This document shows positions 33,744 to 45,039 of a stretch of 64,000 nt of DNA, piece by piece (position 1 is the stretch's first letter; each line of letters opens with the position of its first letter). Location: the NCBI GenBank assembly GCA_038030265.1, contig CM075939.1, positions 5,189,253 to 5,253,252 on the forward strand, written 5' to 3'. This stretch comes from Corythucha ciliata. Its lineage: Eukaryota; Arthropoda; Insecta; Hemiptera; Tingidae. A program made the translations under genes and the position numbers. The notes beneath the pieces are model-generated. The model was not told the origin of the DNA and made no database searches. It saw nothing but the letters and a program-made list of their open reading frames with translations.

Positions 33744-34430
33744 ACGCTTAAAAAAGCGATAAAAGTGTCAGGAGCTACAGCACACACACTTGGGAACGTT
33801 CTCAACGAAATTCTTCTGCAGTACCACAAGTCTCCACACCAAACTACCGGCAAGCCACCCTCTCTCTTGTTTCTGGGTCGAATCTCGTCCGTCCAGATCT
33901 TAGAACCCGACTCGAAGAATACCAAGAACCAAAATTTTACAATCAATTTCGATCATTCTGCCCAGGAGACACGGTGGTTTTCAGGCAGTATTCTTCCCAC
34001 CAACATCCGTGGATTCCGGGCACGGTAATTACTCGATTAGGTGACTTACATTATGAAGTCGAGCACAACGGCCAACGTTTTAAAAGGCACGTTGACCAAA
34101 TAAAACAGAGAAACGACAGTCCCGAAAATTCTCGGATCGATCTCTACCCTTCGGTCACAACTTCGTCAGACCCACCTCGCCGACCATTTGTTCGGTTCTG
34201 TGGATTGGATCCTGTTCAACAGCCCTCAACCACTGAACACCAACGCGCCGCACCGGAAAGTCCTATTCCGTGCCACTTGCCTGCACCACATCGAGCTTCC
34301 GGCCAATGCAGTCCGGGTTTGTCATCGTCGATTACCCAAACTCCAACGAAAGACTCCTTAGTGGCACCATCCAGGAGATACCCTGTACGGGTGCGCAAAC
34401 CTAGAATAACCTTTTCGCCGCCGTGACCTA
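33744..34430 (+). pseudogene. Gypsy integrase C-terminus
   Basis: After the stop, HKSPHQTTGKPPSLLFLGR continues in the same frame to about 33930; then the register changes to the frame ending at 34424-34426, with WIPGTVITRLGDLHYEVE and RHVDQIKQRN, the beta-rich C-terminal domain. The protein ends after RRYPVRVRKP, a basic tail common in such elements. Confidence 0.8.
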
Positions 34431-34549
34431 CATAAAAAGCATTGAGTATTTTTCTGCGCCTCGAGAATTGTTATGTATCCATAGTGACGAGAGTTGACAA
34501 CTTTTTCATGAAATTGGCAACCAACCTTAAAATTAACAATTTTTTCACA

Positions 34550-35245
34550 AAATTTGCAGTTTCCTCAGGCCAGTCCTCTTCATCTCACGTCGAAAAAAGG
34601 TAGCGGATGGCGTCCTTGCGGCGATTACCGAGCCTTAAACAGAGTTACGGAACCCGACAGGTACCCTATGAAGCACATTCATGACCACGCCAACAACCTC
34701 AGCGGCAAAACAATTTTCTCGACACTTGACCTCACCCGGGCGTACAATCAAATCCCAGTATCTCGCGCTGACGTCGAAAACCCCGTTATAATCACACCGT
34801 TCGGATTATTTGAGTTTCCTCAAATTATGTTTGGCCTCCGCAACGTCGGCCAGACGTGTCAACGCTTCATGGACGAACTGTTCGTATTCTGCTACATCGA
34901 CGACCTCCTCATCTCGCCGACATCACTTGACGTACACGAAAAACGTCTACGAATCGTTTTCGCTCGTCTTCAAGAGTATGGTTTTTTCGCTCAATCCCAG
35001 AAAATGTACCCTCGGTGCTTTCTCCGTCAACTTCCGCGTCATACGATGCCTGTGTCAACAGCCTCGTCGAAGCAACACTCTTAGCTCACCCTCACCCCAA
35101 TTCACCCCTCAGCCTACTAGTCGACGCCTGTGTCAGCCATCATGTGTCATAATTCAAGCAACTGGGTCGACTCTCTTCCCATCGTTCTCCTCGGTCTTTA
35201 CCTCACAGTTCTCGATTCTGGATACAGCCCACGCGAGTTGACAAT
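34550..35245 (+). pseudogene. Second Gypsy RT fragment fused to integrase tail
   Basis: A different Gypsy lineage (CsRn1-like by style): GSGWRPCGDYRALNRVTEPD near 34600, FSTLDLTRAYNQIPV (motif A) and CYIDDLLIS (motif C near 34890). A frame change lies near 34985. LAHPHPNSPLSLLVDA, the start of RNase H, is near 35075-35125; close after it, near 35158, another frame reads NWVDSLPIVLLGL, part of a Gypsy integrase C-region. The RNase H remainder and the integrase core are therefore deleted. Confidence 0.75.
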
Positions 35246-35269
35246 CTCTTCATCTTCCCGCCCCCCCCC

Positions 35270-37420
35270 CCCACTTTCTGATATTACTCAGTGTGCTAGA
35301 CTGGCGTAAAACTGTCACCGTTCCAGTCCAGTGTGAATGGAACGTTGGCCGGAATTGAAACGCACGACGGTTTTAGTGGTTCGCGTACTTATTCATAACT
35401 GTCAGTTACAGAAAGCGACGAGGCAAGCTGAAATCACTGATAGTTTGAGAACATTAAACACTATAAAAAGTAAAATCTGAGACCTATGAAACAGCGAGAA
35501 GTTGACTGTGAACGAGGAGGGGTGGAAGGCAATAAAAACTAAGTTTGATTTCCTTTTCTCGAGACATAAAATGTTCTTCCTTTCGAATGAGCCGTGCAAA
35601 TATTAATACTTTCCTATTTCGTCGACCGTTTATAAGCTTTCACTTCATTTTTCACTATTATTTAAGGTTACATTTTGCTGGGGTTGAGAACATATAGTTA
35701 CACACAGGAACTGACATAATACCCGCCATATGTAGTCCTTTAAAGAGTGGAGGGCTTGTGATTGGCTGGTGAGCGTAACCTACATGACCGGAGCAGCGTA
35801 TGAGAAATATCAAATCTATTTGATCCTTATATTGGAGGGGGGGACCAAACATGGCGGACAATCAGTACTCGTAGGAACTTATAGAGCCTTAGCTGGGATA
35901 GAAGATAGAAAGTATTGGTAGGTGAGTTGTCGGAGGAGAGGGATTATGCTGTTGCCGTTTCATTACGCTTTGTAACATATATCTGATGGAATCCCAGGGA
36001 GATTATAAACACTGTTGTTGGAATCTGTGAGAAAGGGAGCTTAGATTCATGCCCCTGTTTTCCTGTAGACGTTTCATTAGTTAATGTGAGTTGTTTTTTC
36101 CCAAGAAAAACAGAATTCTTCAGAAGTTTTGACGTCTTTTGATGCCTTTCTCCTTTTTTTTTTGTTAATAGTACTTTCACATCTTACAAGACCTGATCAA
36201 CTCACCCAACTTCCAATATTCGGTATCTGCCGTCAGTGTCACATCGTTTGTGTTATTTTTGGAAGCGAAACCATTCCATTTGACGGGTCTTTTTTCTTCC
36301 ACAGTGAGGTAAACATTCCCTGGGGTGGCGGGTCTGAAATTCGGTTTAATTTAACCACTTCGTTTTTCAACCCCCCGCCACTCTTTACCACCTAGCTAAT
36401 CGTCTCGAGGGTCTCTCGATCGCGTAATTCAAAATGAAACCTGACATCACAAAATTACAACCCTATTTTTCCCCCCTCCGACTATAGGACAATTAGTTGA
36501 TTACGCAACAGTGGCACACGCCTCTCTCAATCTTCTTGAAACCATGTAAATTAGATTTCTGTTTCAAGACGGCCTGTTCCATCTCTGTGCTTTTAAAGTG
36601 ACGAATGAACCAAAAGGAGCCTATTAAAAAAGTCAAAACGTTTTCCCCCCCTCTCCACCCTCCCACCACTACGCACAGGTTCGACATGTAGATAACGTGC
36701 AGGACAGGAAAGAGACCTTCCGACCGTCCCTCTTCATCAACATTCAATCATCCTGTAAGGTTGAAGTAGGCATCTGACGATTTATCAAAAAGAGAGGACA
36801 GGTGAAAACGCTTTTCCCTCAACCCTTCTCTTTTCCACCTTCTTGTCGCGGCGCATTGAGTAATGATGCCGCCTGAAGGTTATTGTGCTATACTATATCG
36901 TTGTTGTTGCATGTGAAAATAGAATGGTATACAACGGCAACGAGGAGAATGACGGGATGAGTGGAGAGGTTTGCGGGGGGGGGGGGAGATAGGATCAAAT
37001 AATGTGGGAAATATGAAAACCCGACTCAAGCTGCACAAGGTTGAGCACTGTGCTACGATAGTTTTTGTTATTGAACTTGAAAAGAAATTTTGGGGGCATC
37101 TTCCAATATTTGAAAACACGATAGAAAATAATAAGAAACGCTCCAGGCCTGTATAGACTACACAATTACTTCTATAAAGAAAAGAAAAATGAAGATCGAA
37201 ATTTCCACAGGTGTTCCAGAGGGGGGGGGGGAGATTCCCCAATCCAATGAGTTTATATTTTCATTTCAAGGGAGAAAGTTTCACCTTTCAGTGAATTTCA
37301 AGGGCGTCTTAGCTAAGTGATTGAAACCACTATAGGATGTAGGATCATTCTTCACTTGCTCTTCTCGATTGGTTATTTACTTTCAATTATTTTATATCAA
37401 TAAATAGAAGCGCCTTCTGG
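35270..37420. other. Unassigned stretch
   Basis: No gene or repeat family is supported. C or G runs occur near 35260, 36972 and 37215. A segment near 35755-35880 has an attggctgg word (reverse CCAAT) and accaaacatggcggac, which could be a promoter-like cluster, but no coding exon follows that I can recognise. Confidence 0.35.
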
Positions 37421-37429
37421 AGTAGACTT

Positions 37430-38040
37430 CGTGGCTAAAATACAGAAGAAAAACTCTGATCCCCAGTTTGTGTAGGTCCGTAGGCAGCTAAAATTGAGAA
37501 GACGCACTGCACAGGGACGAATATTGGAAACAAAATTGAAAAAGCGCTAATATTCGTAGCTAAAACTGCAAAAAGCGCTTATGCACCGGTTTTTTGACTC
37601 AACTTCTCGACCAAAATTGAGAACAAATAGAAGATTAGCGAATGATTGTGCTAATGTGCAATTAACATGCCAAGTTCAAGTCTATAATATGGAAACATAG
37701 CTATTTCGCGGATAGAAGTTAGAAAAGCCACTAATTCGCGTTTAAAATTGAGAAAAAACGCTAAATCAGGCCTAATATTGAGAAAAATCGCTGATTCACC
37801 GAATAAAAACGCTACTTCACCGCTGAAATATGAAGAAAAGAGTTAATTCGCGTAATAAAATTGAGAAAAATCGCTAATTACCTGCTGAATAAGATTAGTA
37901 CAAAGACTAACATGAAGCTAAAATTTAGATAACTTGCGCATTTGCAGCTGTACAATTAACAAAAACGCTAATTTTGACGGATCAAAATGAGAAAATGCAC
38001 AAAGTCGAGGATAAAATGTACAAAAAGATTCACTTTAAAC
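37430..38040 (+). repeat. Family A array, forward
   Basis: Repeated 'gctaaaattgagaa' and 'cgctaattcgcg' words at about 30 bp spacing, same orientation as at 1180. Confidence 0.7.
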
Positions 38041-38419
38041 CGGTCGCACTCTGTCCCAATATGCACTTTACTCCTCTCTCACTCGCAATTTTGAATTAAG
38101 TTTGCTATTGACATATTTCATAAATACAGCAGCGCTCTTGCCGAGCTAAGATGAACTAACAATCTGGGGTAACATCTGATCGGTGTCACTTGTTTTGATT
38201 TGTTTATTCGTCGAGGACACTTGCGCACAGGGCCGTTTTTAGGGGGTAGGCAGGTTAGGCGGCCGCCTAGGGGCCCTGACCCACAGGGGCCCCCGGCTTG
38301 GAATAAAAATAATCGTTCAGGAGTTACAAATTAAGCTTATTTTTTATAATTTTGAGGCACTTCTGTTAAAACGATTGAAAATCGTGTTATAAAATACCCA
38401 AGCCCAGAAAATAATGATT

Positions 38420-38900
38420 TATAATGGAGAGAAAGTCATGGAAATTTGGGTTTTACAGAGCTGAAAATCCGAATAATTTTGTTTTTGAAGAATTCAGCCC
38501 CACGAAATTGGATTTTCCAACCATGAAAATCCGCGAAGTTGGCTTTGAAGGCGCCTTATCCACAAAAAGTGGTATTGAAAAATCCAAACATGTGAAAGTG
38601 AAATTAGCGTATTTGAGCCAAACACCCGAAATGTCCATTTTAAATAGCCAAATCCAAGAAATTTGTTTGCTTAAGTGCACCAAACCGTGGTTTTAAAAGA
38701 AGAGAAGTCTGCCCAAATGACGCTTTAAAGGGGCAAATCCTGGAAATTCGATTTTTAAAGATCCCACGAATTTGCTTTTTCGAATGAGGGACGCCTCGCG
38801 ATATTGTGTTTTAAAGAATACATAATTACGAAATTAGCTTGTAGGTTAATCCAAACCCTCGAAATTGACATTTGAAAGAGCCGAACCCATGGAACTTGTT
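38420..38900 (+). repeat. Family B array inside hAT element
   Basis: Units of the 'gaaatccgcgaaattggc / tttgaaagagcc' type, as at 10860 and 12710. An open frame of 90 codons here is an accident of the repeat. Confidence 0.6.
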
Positions 38901-38937
38901 ATTCAATTGAGACGCCCCCCCCCCCCATTTCTATTTT

Positions 38938-39888
38938 GAGGGCCGTCTTTACTAAATTTAAGGCCCCAAGCCCGTGGTAAAATTGGGTCCCCTCAGTAAG
39001 CTGGGGGGGGGGGGGGGGGGGCAAACTTTCATTCCCACGACGGGTTCACATGGCTTCAAATTAGTTTTCAAAAGTACTTTGTGTAAAAAGTACAGTGGTG
39101 TAGTACAGTGGTACAGGTATTTTTAGCTATTACTTCTAATTTTCGAGAAATAACGGTATAAAATTCGATCACTATTGTTTGGCCACATCTTTTTTCACTT
39201 TTAAACGTCAACCATGAGCGTGGACATGGGCGGTGGGCAGTTGCCCTCCCACTAAAACCACTTCTCGTATTTCTGTCGGTAAAAACCCATTATCGTTGTT
39301 CTGGCTCACTAAACCAATTTCACGGTTGTTTTGTTTCTGAAAAAACCAATTTTGCGGTTGTTTTGTTTCTGAAAAAACCAATTTCGCGGTTGTTTTGTTT
39401 CTGAAAAAAACAATTTCGCGGTTGTTTTGTTTCTGAAAAAACCAATTTCGCGGTTGTTTTGTTTCTGAAAAAACAAATTTCGCGGCTGTTTGTTTGTGGT
39501 AAACTATTTTTTCTGAGTTAGCTAATTTAAAACCCAATTTTGGGTATTTTTCTTACCAAAAAAAAATCACATGTCTGGCTCACTAAAAAAAAATTAAACT
39601 TATCTCGGATTTTCTCGCTTTAACCCCAAAATTTGGCAAAATTGTATGAATTTCACGCGGATATAACTATTCAAAACAATTACGTGGTTTTAGCACACTA
39701 ATAAAAATATCTATACGATTTTGCATCATTGAAACGCAAATCTCGTGGGATTTGCACGCTATAGAACCAATTTTGGGGGCCCTAGATTCCTAAAACGCTA
39801 ATTTTGCGGCGTCTTCTCGAAAAAATCAGAAGGATCCGGGCCCCCACTGACGCGGGGCCCCGGGCCCTCGCCTAAAGACGGTTGTTGG
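38938..39888. mobile_element. Nested hAT-like unit
   Basis: The left end agggccgtctttac and right end ctaaagacgg share an inverted ccgtcttta core, with ggcccc-rich inner sequence on both sides. Ctattttg (38931-38938) and ctatttta (39889-39896) could be a decayed 8-bp duplication. It contains a run of 19 G at 39003-39021 and the 32-bp minisatellite. Confidence 0.5.
39300..39495. repeat. 32-bp minisatellite, ~5-6 copies
   Basis: The unit ttttgtttctgaaaaaacca plus atttcgcggttg repeats with very few changes between about 39310 and 39490. Sharper than family B, it looks like a recent local amplification of one family B-like unit. Confidence 0.85.
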
Positions 39889-40339
39889 CTATTTTAAAGA
39901 GCTAAGTCCAATAAATTCGGATCTTGAAGGATCTCTCGGTACGAAACTTGAACGTGTTTCAACTTCGGCCCCATAGGAACGACGTGTTCTACTGTACTGT
40001 TCGGTTAATCCGCTATTAATCGCAAAAAAATCATGGCTGAATCGCTATTTTTGAACGCCATTATTTCATTGACAAATAGTCTGTTTGGGGGGGCTTTGTG
40101 GATCTTTTTGTACGTTGTAACTGTCTTGGGGTCGTAGAATTTTCATAATGAAGGCAAAGAATGAAAAATCTTCTCCCATTTGTTTTATTTGAACTATCGT
40201 GACCGCGGTTTCGGCAATGGCATTATTTTCAAACGAGTCAACGAATAAAACATGCACAATAATGCACAAGTTGATACTTGTGTTGATACTTTTAGAGCAC
40301 GAATCTATTTTCAGGGCGGTCAGAGTCAATTTTTTCAAT

Positions 40340-40760
40340 TTTTCGGGGGCGAACTAAAGGCGGGAGTCATCTGTATAGGCATTTTTAGGGTGCGAATCGT
40401 CAGTTTTTAGCCATTTTTAGAGTTCGTGGAGCCAATTTAGCTGTTTTTTGGATGCCAAGTATCCAGAAAGCCAAAAGGCCACTTTTCGTGCGCGAACGGT
40501 CGATTTAGCCATTTTTAGGGCGCGAATGATGTACTTTTCAGGTATTTTTATGGCTCCCTAATCGGACGTCTAGCAATTTATAAGGCACGAGAAGTCAGTT
40601 TGGCTACATTTGAGCGACACTCGCCAGTTTTGCTATTTTTGGGTCGTAAATAGTAAGTTTAGTCATTTTTAAGGCGCGAAAATATTCATTTGTTGGTGCG
40701 ACTGTAGTCAGTTTATCCGGTTTTTTTTGTGGTATACCTAGTTTAGCTATTTGAAGGATA
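40340..40760 (+). repeat. Family C degenerate array
   Basis: Units of about 35 bp read 'tttagccatttttagggcg' then 'cgaatggtcag'. Similar units occur at 55140-55750 and 56690-56940. They form the right part of the hAT element. Confidence 0.6.
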
Positions 40761-41329
40761 CGAGTGGCTGTCAAGCCAGTTTTTTGTAGAGCAAACCATG
40801 CAATTTCTGAAACCCCTGCCTTTTAAGCAAAACCTGAATCCGCGTCTCCACCGGCTGCTATAGGGGCCCCACGATAGTTCTCGCCTAGGGGCCCAGCGAG
40901 GGCTAGAAACGGCCCTGCTTGCGCAACAACAACAAAAAACAGAAGTAATAATAATAATCAAAACCTTCTACAAAATCATCAAGGCCATTTTTTCAGAGGC
41001 CCGAGGGTCAGACGTTCTCGAGAGACACGAAATACCAAGTTATTCAAGGTTAAAACTCTCGCGAACTGAGGGGATAATTATTGACGTTGAACGCCGTCAC
41101 GTCCAGGGCAAAATTTATGCTAAAGGTGAACCGCCCTATTAAGCGCAAAATTTACTTGAAATGCCGTGTCAAATGCAACAAATATGCAAAATGCTTCATT
41201 AAGAGCAATGGCCTCGTTGTATGAGTCAAAAAATTGCTCAGTACTCAATGAGGTTTTGTTTTCAACACAATGTAAAATAAGAGGGAAAATAATTAATCGT
41301 GTCATAGTTTTACAACGGACCCAATCTTA

Positions 41330-42880
41330 AGGTGATATATTGTCAACTTTATGAAAAAACTCGTCGTTTTCAAGTTAATATTGTCAATTTCACTACGAAA
41401 TTGTCTGTTTTATGAGAAAACATTAAATTTTATAAGCCATCTTAAGCTTATGTGCATAATGTGCCAATTTATGTCTAAAATGTGCCAATTTGGTGAGTAC
41501 ATCGTCAGTTCAATAAGGAAATAGTTAATTTTATGAAGAAAATGACGTATTGTATGAGGAATTGTGAATACATATAATGAGAAAATCACCCCTTTTTGAA
41601 TGAATTTTCAATTTTGTAAGGAAATTGTTAGTTTGAATTGAAAATTGTTAATTTCAAGAGGAAATCGTAAATTTTCTTGGAATCGTTAATTTCAGGACGA
41701 AATTGTCAGTTTCTCGAGGAAATTATCAGTTTCATTAGCAAGTTAACACTTTTATTAGCACATTTTGTCAATTTAATTAAAACCTTGTCAATTTGGAGCC
41801 GAAATTGTCAACTTGACATGGAAATATCAATTTCACGGTGAAATTGGAACTTATTCTTAATAGTTTTAGTTTTGGACCTTGGAACTTATTAGATTCGCCC
41901 CATGACTCGATGAGCAATTGCCCTTTCAGTGATTATGGTAAATACAATGTATTATTGTATTATGTAATGTATACAATGTATTATGTAATTACAATGCATT
42001 ATTCTAAATTTCGTAATCGTTTCGAAATTATCAATTTTATGGGGAAATTGTCAATTTTTGAGCAAATTATCAATTTTATGGGGAAATTGTCACTTTTAGG
42101 AGTAAATTATTACTTTTATGAGGAAATTATCAGTTTTATAAGGAAGTAATAAGTGTTGTGGGGAAATTTTCTATTATGAGAAAATTGGCAATTTTATAAA
42201 GAAATCGTAAATTTCAAGAGGAAATTGCCAATTTTAAGTGGAAATTGCCAATTTAAGGAGGAAATTGCCTATTTCAAGAGGAAATTGCCAATTCCAAGAG
42301 GAAATTGTCACTTTTATGAGGAAATTACCAGTTTTATGAGGAAATGATAAATATTATGGGGAAATTGTCTAATTAAAGAGAAAATTGACAATTTTATAAG
42401 GAAATCGTCAATTTTATAGAAAATTGTCGATTTTCTGAGAAAATTGTTTATTTTATGACGAAATTTTATGAGGAAATTATCAGTTTTATAAGGAAGTAAT
42501 AAATGTTGTGGGGAAATTTTCTATTATGAGAAAATTGGCAATTTTATAAAGAAATCGTCAATTTCAAGAGGAAATTGCCAATTTTAAGTGGAAATTGCCA
42601 TTTAAAGAGGAAATTGCCAATTTCAAGAGGAAATTGCCAATTTCAAGAGGAAATTGCCAATTTCAAGAGGAAATAGCCAATTCCAAGAGGAAATTGTCAC
42701 TTTTATGAGGAAATTATCAGTTTTATGAGGAAATGATAAATATTATGGGGAAATTGTCTAATTAACGAGAAAATTAACAATTTTATAAGGAAATCGTCAA
42801 TTTTATAGAAAATTGTATATTTTATTAAGAAATTGTCAATTTTATGGGGAATTGTCAATTTTATGAACAGCTAATTTCGG
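41330..42880. repeat. ~20-bp AT-rich satellite with 350-bp duplication
   Basis: Units such as aagaggaaattgccaatttc repeat about every 20 bp, with variants gtcaattttatgagg. A longer block from about 42130 recurs from 42481, an offset near 350 bp (compare ttttataaggaagtaataa at both). No stop-free frame of note. The array is a local satellite with higher-order structure. Confidence 0.85.
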
Positions 42881-43129
42881 GATTGTTTGCCAGTAACAGC
42901 TTGCCAATTTCGCCTATAGGCCTAAGAAGGCCTATTTTAGTGTCCGAGTGCGCCGATTTTTCGCTCCAAGAACCGTTTTTCGCTGGTTTCACTTCAAAAT
43001 AAAGTAATTTCCCAAATTTCGCGGACTGAAAAACTCAATTTTAAGGGTATCACAATCGCAGTGCTAGCCGCGGGACACAAGAGCTTCCCCTCCACTGCGC
43101 TCATTCGGCGGGAGGCATATTTTTGCCAA

Positions 43130-43560
43130 ACTAATAGTTCACGTTACATAGGTAATTGTTGAATGTTGTTGTTTTTTTTCCACTTTTCCGGCCTTTGGCT
43201 TTTCTCAATTTTCCGACGTTTTTGTTTTTGATGTTGTTGTTGTTGCTGTGTAGATCAGAGAATGAGAACTGTGTCTGTCTAGCAATTGTGTAATGTGCGG
43301 TATTGGTAGGTGCGGGGCCAGATGGAGTCATAAATGGCCCCTCTCCTTAAGCCGACGCTGGATCCGCGCCTGAGTGAGAGTCAGAATCAGAAAGAAAATT
43401 ATTGAATTAAACCCAATTGAAAATTGAAGGATACCCCAGGAGGTCGTTTCACTTAGTCGCCACATGAGAGCTGTTGTATTTATGGAAGACGTCAATAGCA
43501 CCCCGGCCCCAAAATGCGCGGCCAACATTGAGGAGACTCTTCCAAAGTGCTAAAATCCTC
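43130..43560. other. Unassigned, with possible transposon end
   Basis: A ctggatccgcgcctg word near 43358 is a common form of DNA-transposon terminus. No partner end was found. Confidence 0.3.
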
Positions 43561-43807
43561 GAGTAAAATAATAATACATGCCAACAAGTTTGGAAAGAAG
43601 CGCTAATATTCGCGGCTATAACAATGGAAAAGCGACAAGGTCGATTCAGACTATTCGGACATGACGAGGGAACACGTGGGATGATGCTTGTCAGAGCAAT
43701 GTGAGCGTAAACAAATGAAAGCCTTTTCTAGAATTTTCAATCACACGTGGGACAGCGTGATTTAGAATTTTCACTTGGCGTGAAACGGCGATGGAGCCGA
43801 GCGCTTT

Positions 43808-44225
43808 ATCCTATAGGGGATAACCATTTTTTCCGTAGCCCACAAGCCCAGCTTTCACGTCCACGTGGTTCAATTCTGTTCCCTGAATTTGGCTGAACGA
43901 AGTACAGTGACTTGGACCCGGAAACTCTAAGGCGCGAATTTTGGCTGGAGTGTGACCGTTTAGAACACACTTGTCGGGGTCCTGTTTAGCTGGTAGCTGC
44001 TGTGCGAATTGCCTCTCCCAAAGACTTTTGGGCAATTTCATGTCATCCAACATAGAGCGCACTTTGTTCATTAGTTTCCTACATACTCGTTCACTTACCC
44101 CGTTTTTGTTGGCTGTTATATGGTAGGTGTGTATGACAAGGAGATCCCCCTCTGGCTACAGAAATTTCAAAAGACGTTGGACGAGAATTCGCCCGTTGTC
44201 ACATCTGACGCGACCATAACCTGAG
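43808..44225 (-). pseudogene. Ty1/Copia integrase fragment
   Basis: On the minus strand one frame reads RCDNGRIL, then after a stop IHTYHITANKNGVSERVCRK and MNKVRSMLDDMKLPKSLWER. The aspartate of RCDNG and the glutamate of NGVSER are 35 residues apart, the D-35-E spacing of retroelement integrases. After these come HTPAKIRALEF and VGYGKNGY, matching the C-terminal region of Copia integrase. One in-frame stop is visible. Neither RT nor LTR is seen nearby. Confidence 0.8.
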
Positions 44226-44482
44226 AGAATTAGTGGATAAATATAGAGGATTTGTATAATACTAAAACAGAATTTTATTCAGCGAACGCGTCGGAAGAAG
44301 CAGAAGCAAGGAGCTGAAGGTAAGAAACAGGTGAGGCAGGTTACAGTTGGGTGGAGCAAAGATTGGCAGTCACAATATAAAACATTGTTTCAACAGAATA
44401 AGCGTTTTTCTCAGTTTTAGACGCCAATTAGCGCTAATGTATCAATTTTGTCAGTGCTCCGACCCCTCCTATTTCATGCTGG

Positions 44483-44552
44483 TTAAAGGTTAACATGGGC
44501 GCGCGAGTTTTACTTCGTATTTTTCGACTAGCGCGCCCATGTTACCCTTTAA
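44483..44552. repeat. Hairpin, 22-bp arms
   Basis: Ttaaaggttaacatgggcgc begins the left arm (44483-44504) and its complement, with one mismatch, lies at 44531-44552, around a 26-bp spacer. The gcgc-rich inner ends are unusual for the surroundings. It could be a small element or an attenuated foldback. Confidence 0.75.
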
Positions 44553-44559
44553 GGTCTGG

Positions 44560-45030
44560 AACACACTAGAAGACAAAAGACGCTGACGAGCGAGTCATCG
44601 TATTTCTTCTCCCAGTGTGCGTGGGGCCTAACTAGCATGAAATCGGAGAGGTCAAAGCAGTGAAAAAATTGATGCGGCTATTGAAGTTTTCTTGTTTATT
44701 TATTTATTTTACGCCTTATTGATGAAAGCCAAAAACGGGAACATGGAAGTATCGTGCAGTCTTCATTCCTCAAACACCAAAATGTCCATCTCCATTAAGC
44801 ACGGCATGCTGCGTCCAGAAACCGAGAATAGACGTTTCCTCAATTTATTTTTCACTGAAATCCCAGTAATTCCATCCAGTGGTAGATTTACGGGGTGGGT
44901 TTTAGGGGATCATCCCATCCACCACCCCCTTCACCATTAAGAATATGGCGCCCGCTATAATTTGTTGATAGTCATTCCAGAGATTTCTTTCACTTTTCAT
45001 GCACCAAAGGACTGTTAAAGGGACATGGGG
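44560..45030. other. Unassigned stretch
   Basis: No supported feature. A plus-strand frame of 82 codons at 44692-44940 has no known motif. Confidence 0.4.
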
Positions 45031-45039
45031 GAACTGTTA

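Larger units (their letters stand above)
30545..34430 (+). mobile_element. Gypsy-type LTR retrotransposon, Mag-like
   Basis: Gag (3' part), protease, RT, RNase H and integrase appear in Gypsy order, nearly all in one frame. Breaks visible: stops at 31605-31607, 31926-31928 and 33741-33743, and one frame change near 33950. The 5' part of gag and both LTRs are absent. Compared with the neighbouring BEL relic it is the better preserved copy. The Mag-like label rests on the style of the RT and integrase motifs and is inference. Confidence 0.85.
38228..40917. mobile_element. hAT-type element, 2690 bp, perfect 8-bp TSD
   Basis: The left end is cagggccgtttttaggggg and the right end ctagaaacggccctg, inverted termini with CAGGGCCG as in many hAT elements. 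The octamer cttgcgca lies immediately outside on both sides (38220-38227 and 40918-40925), the 8-bp target duplication of hAT. Inside are family B and C degenerate repeats, a 32-bp minisatellite and a nested hAT-like unit; no transposase is present. It is non-autonomous. Confidence 0.92.

Noticed and set aside
35755..35880. CCAAT-type promoter with an atggcgg start site
   Set aside because: Only two short words support it and no exon follows; such words occur by chance.
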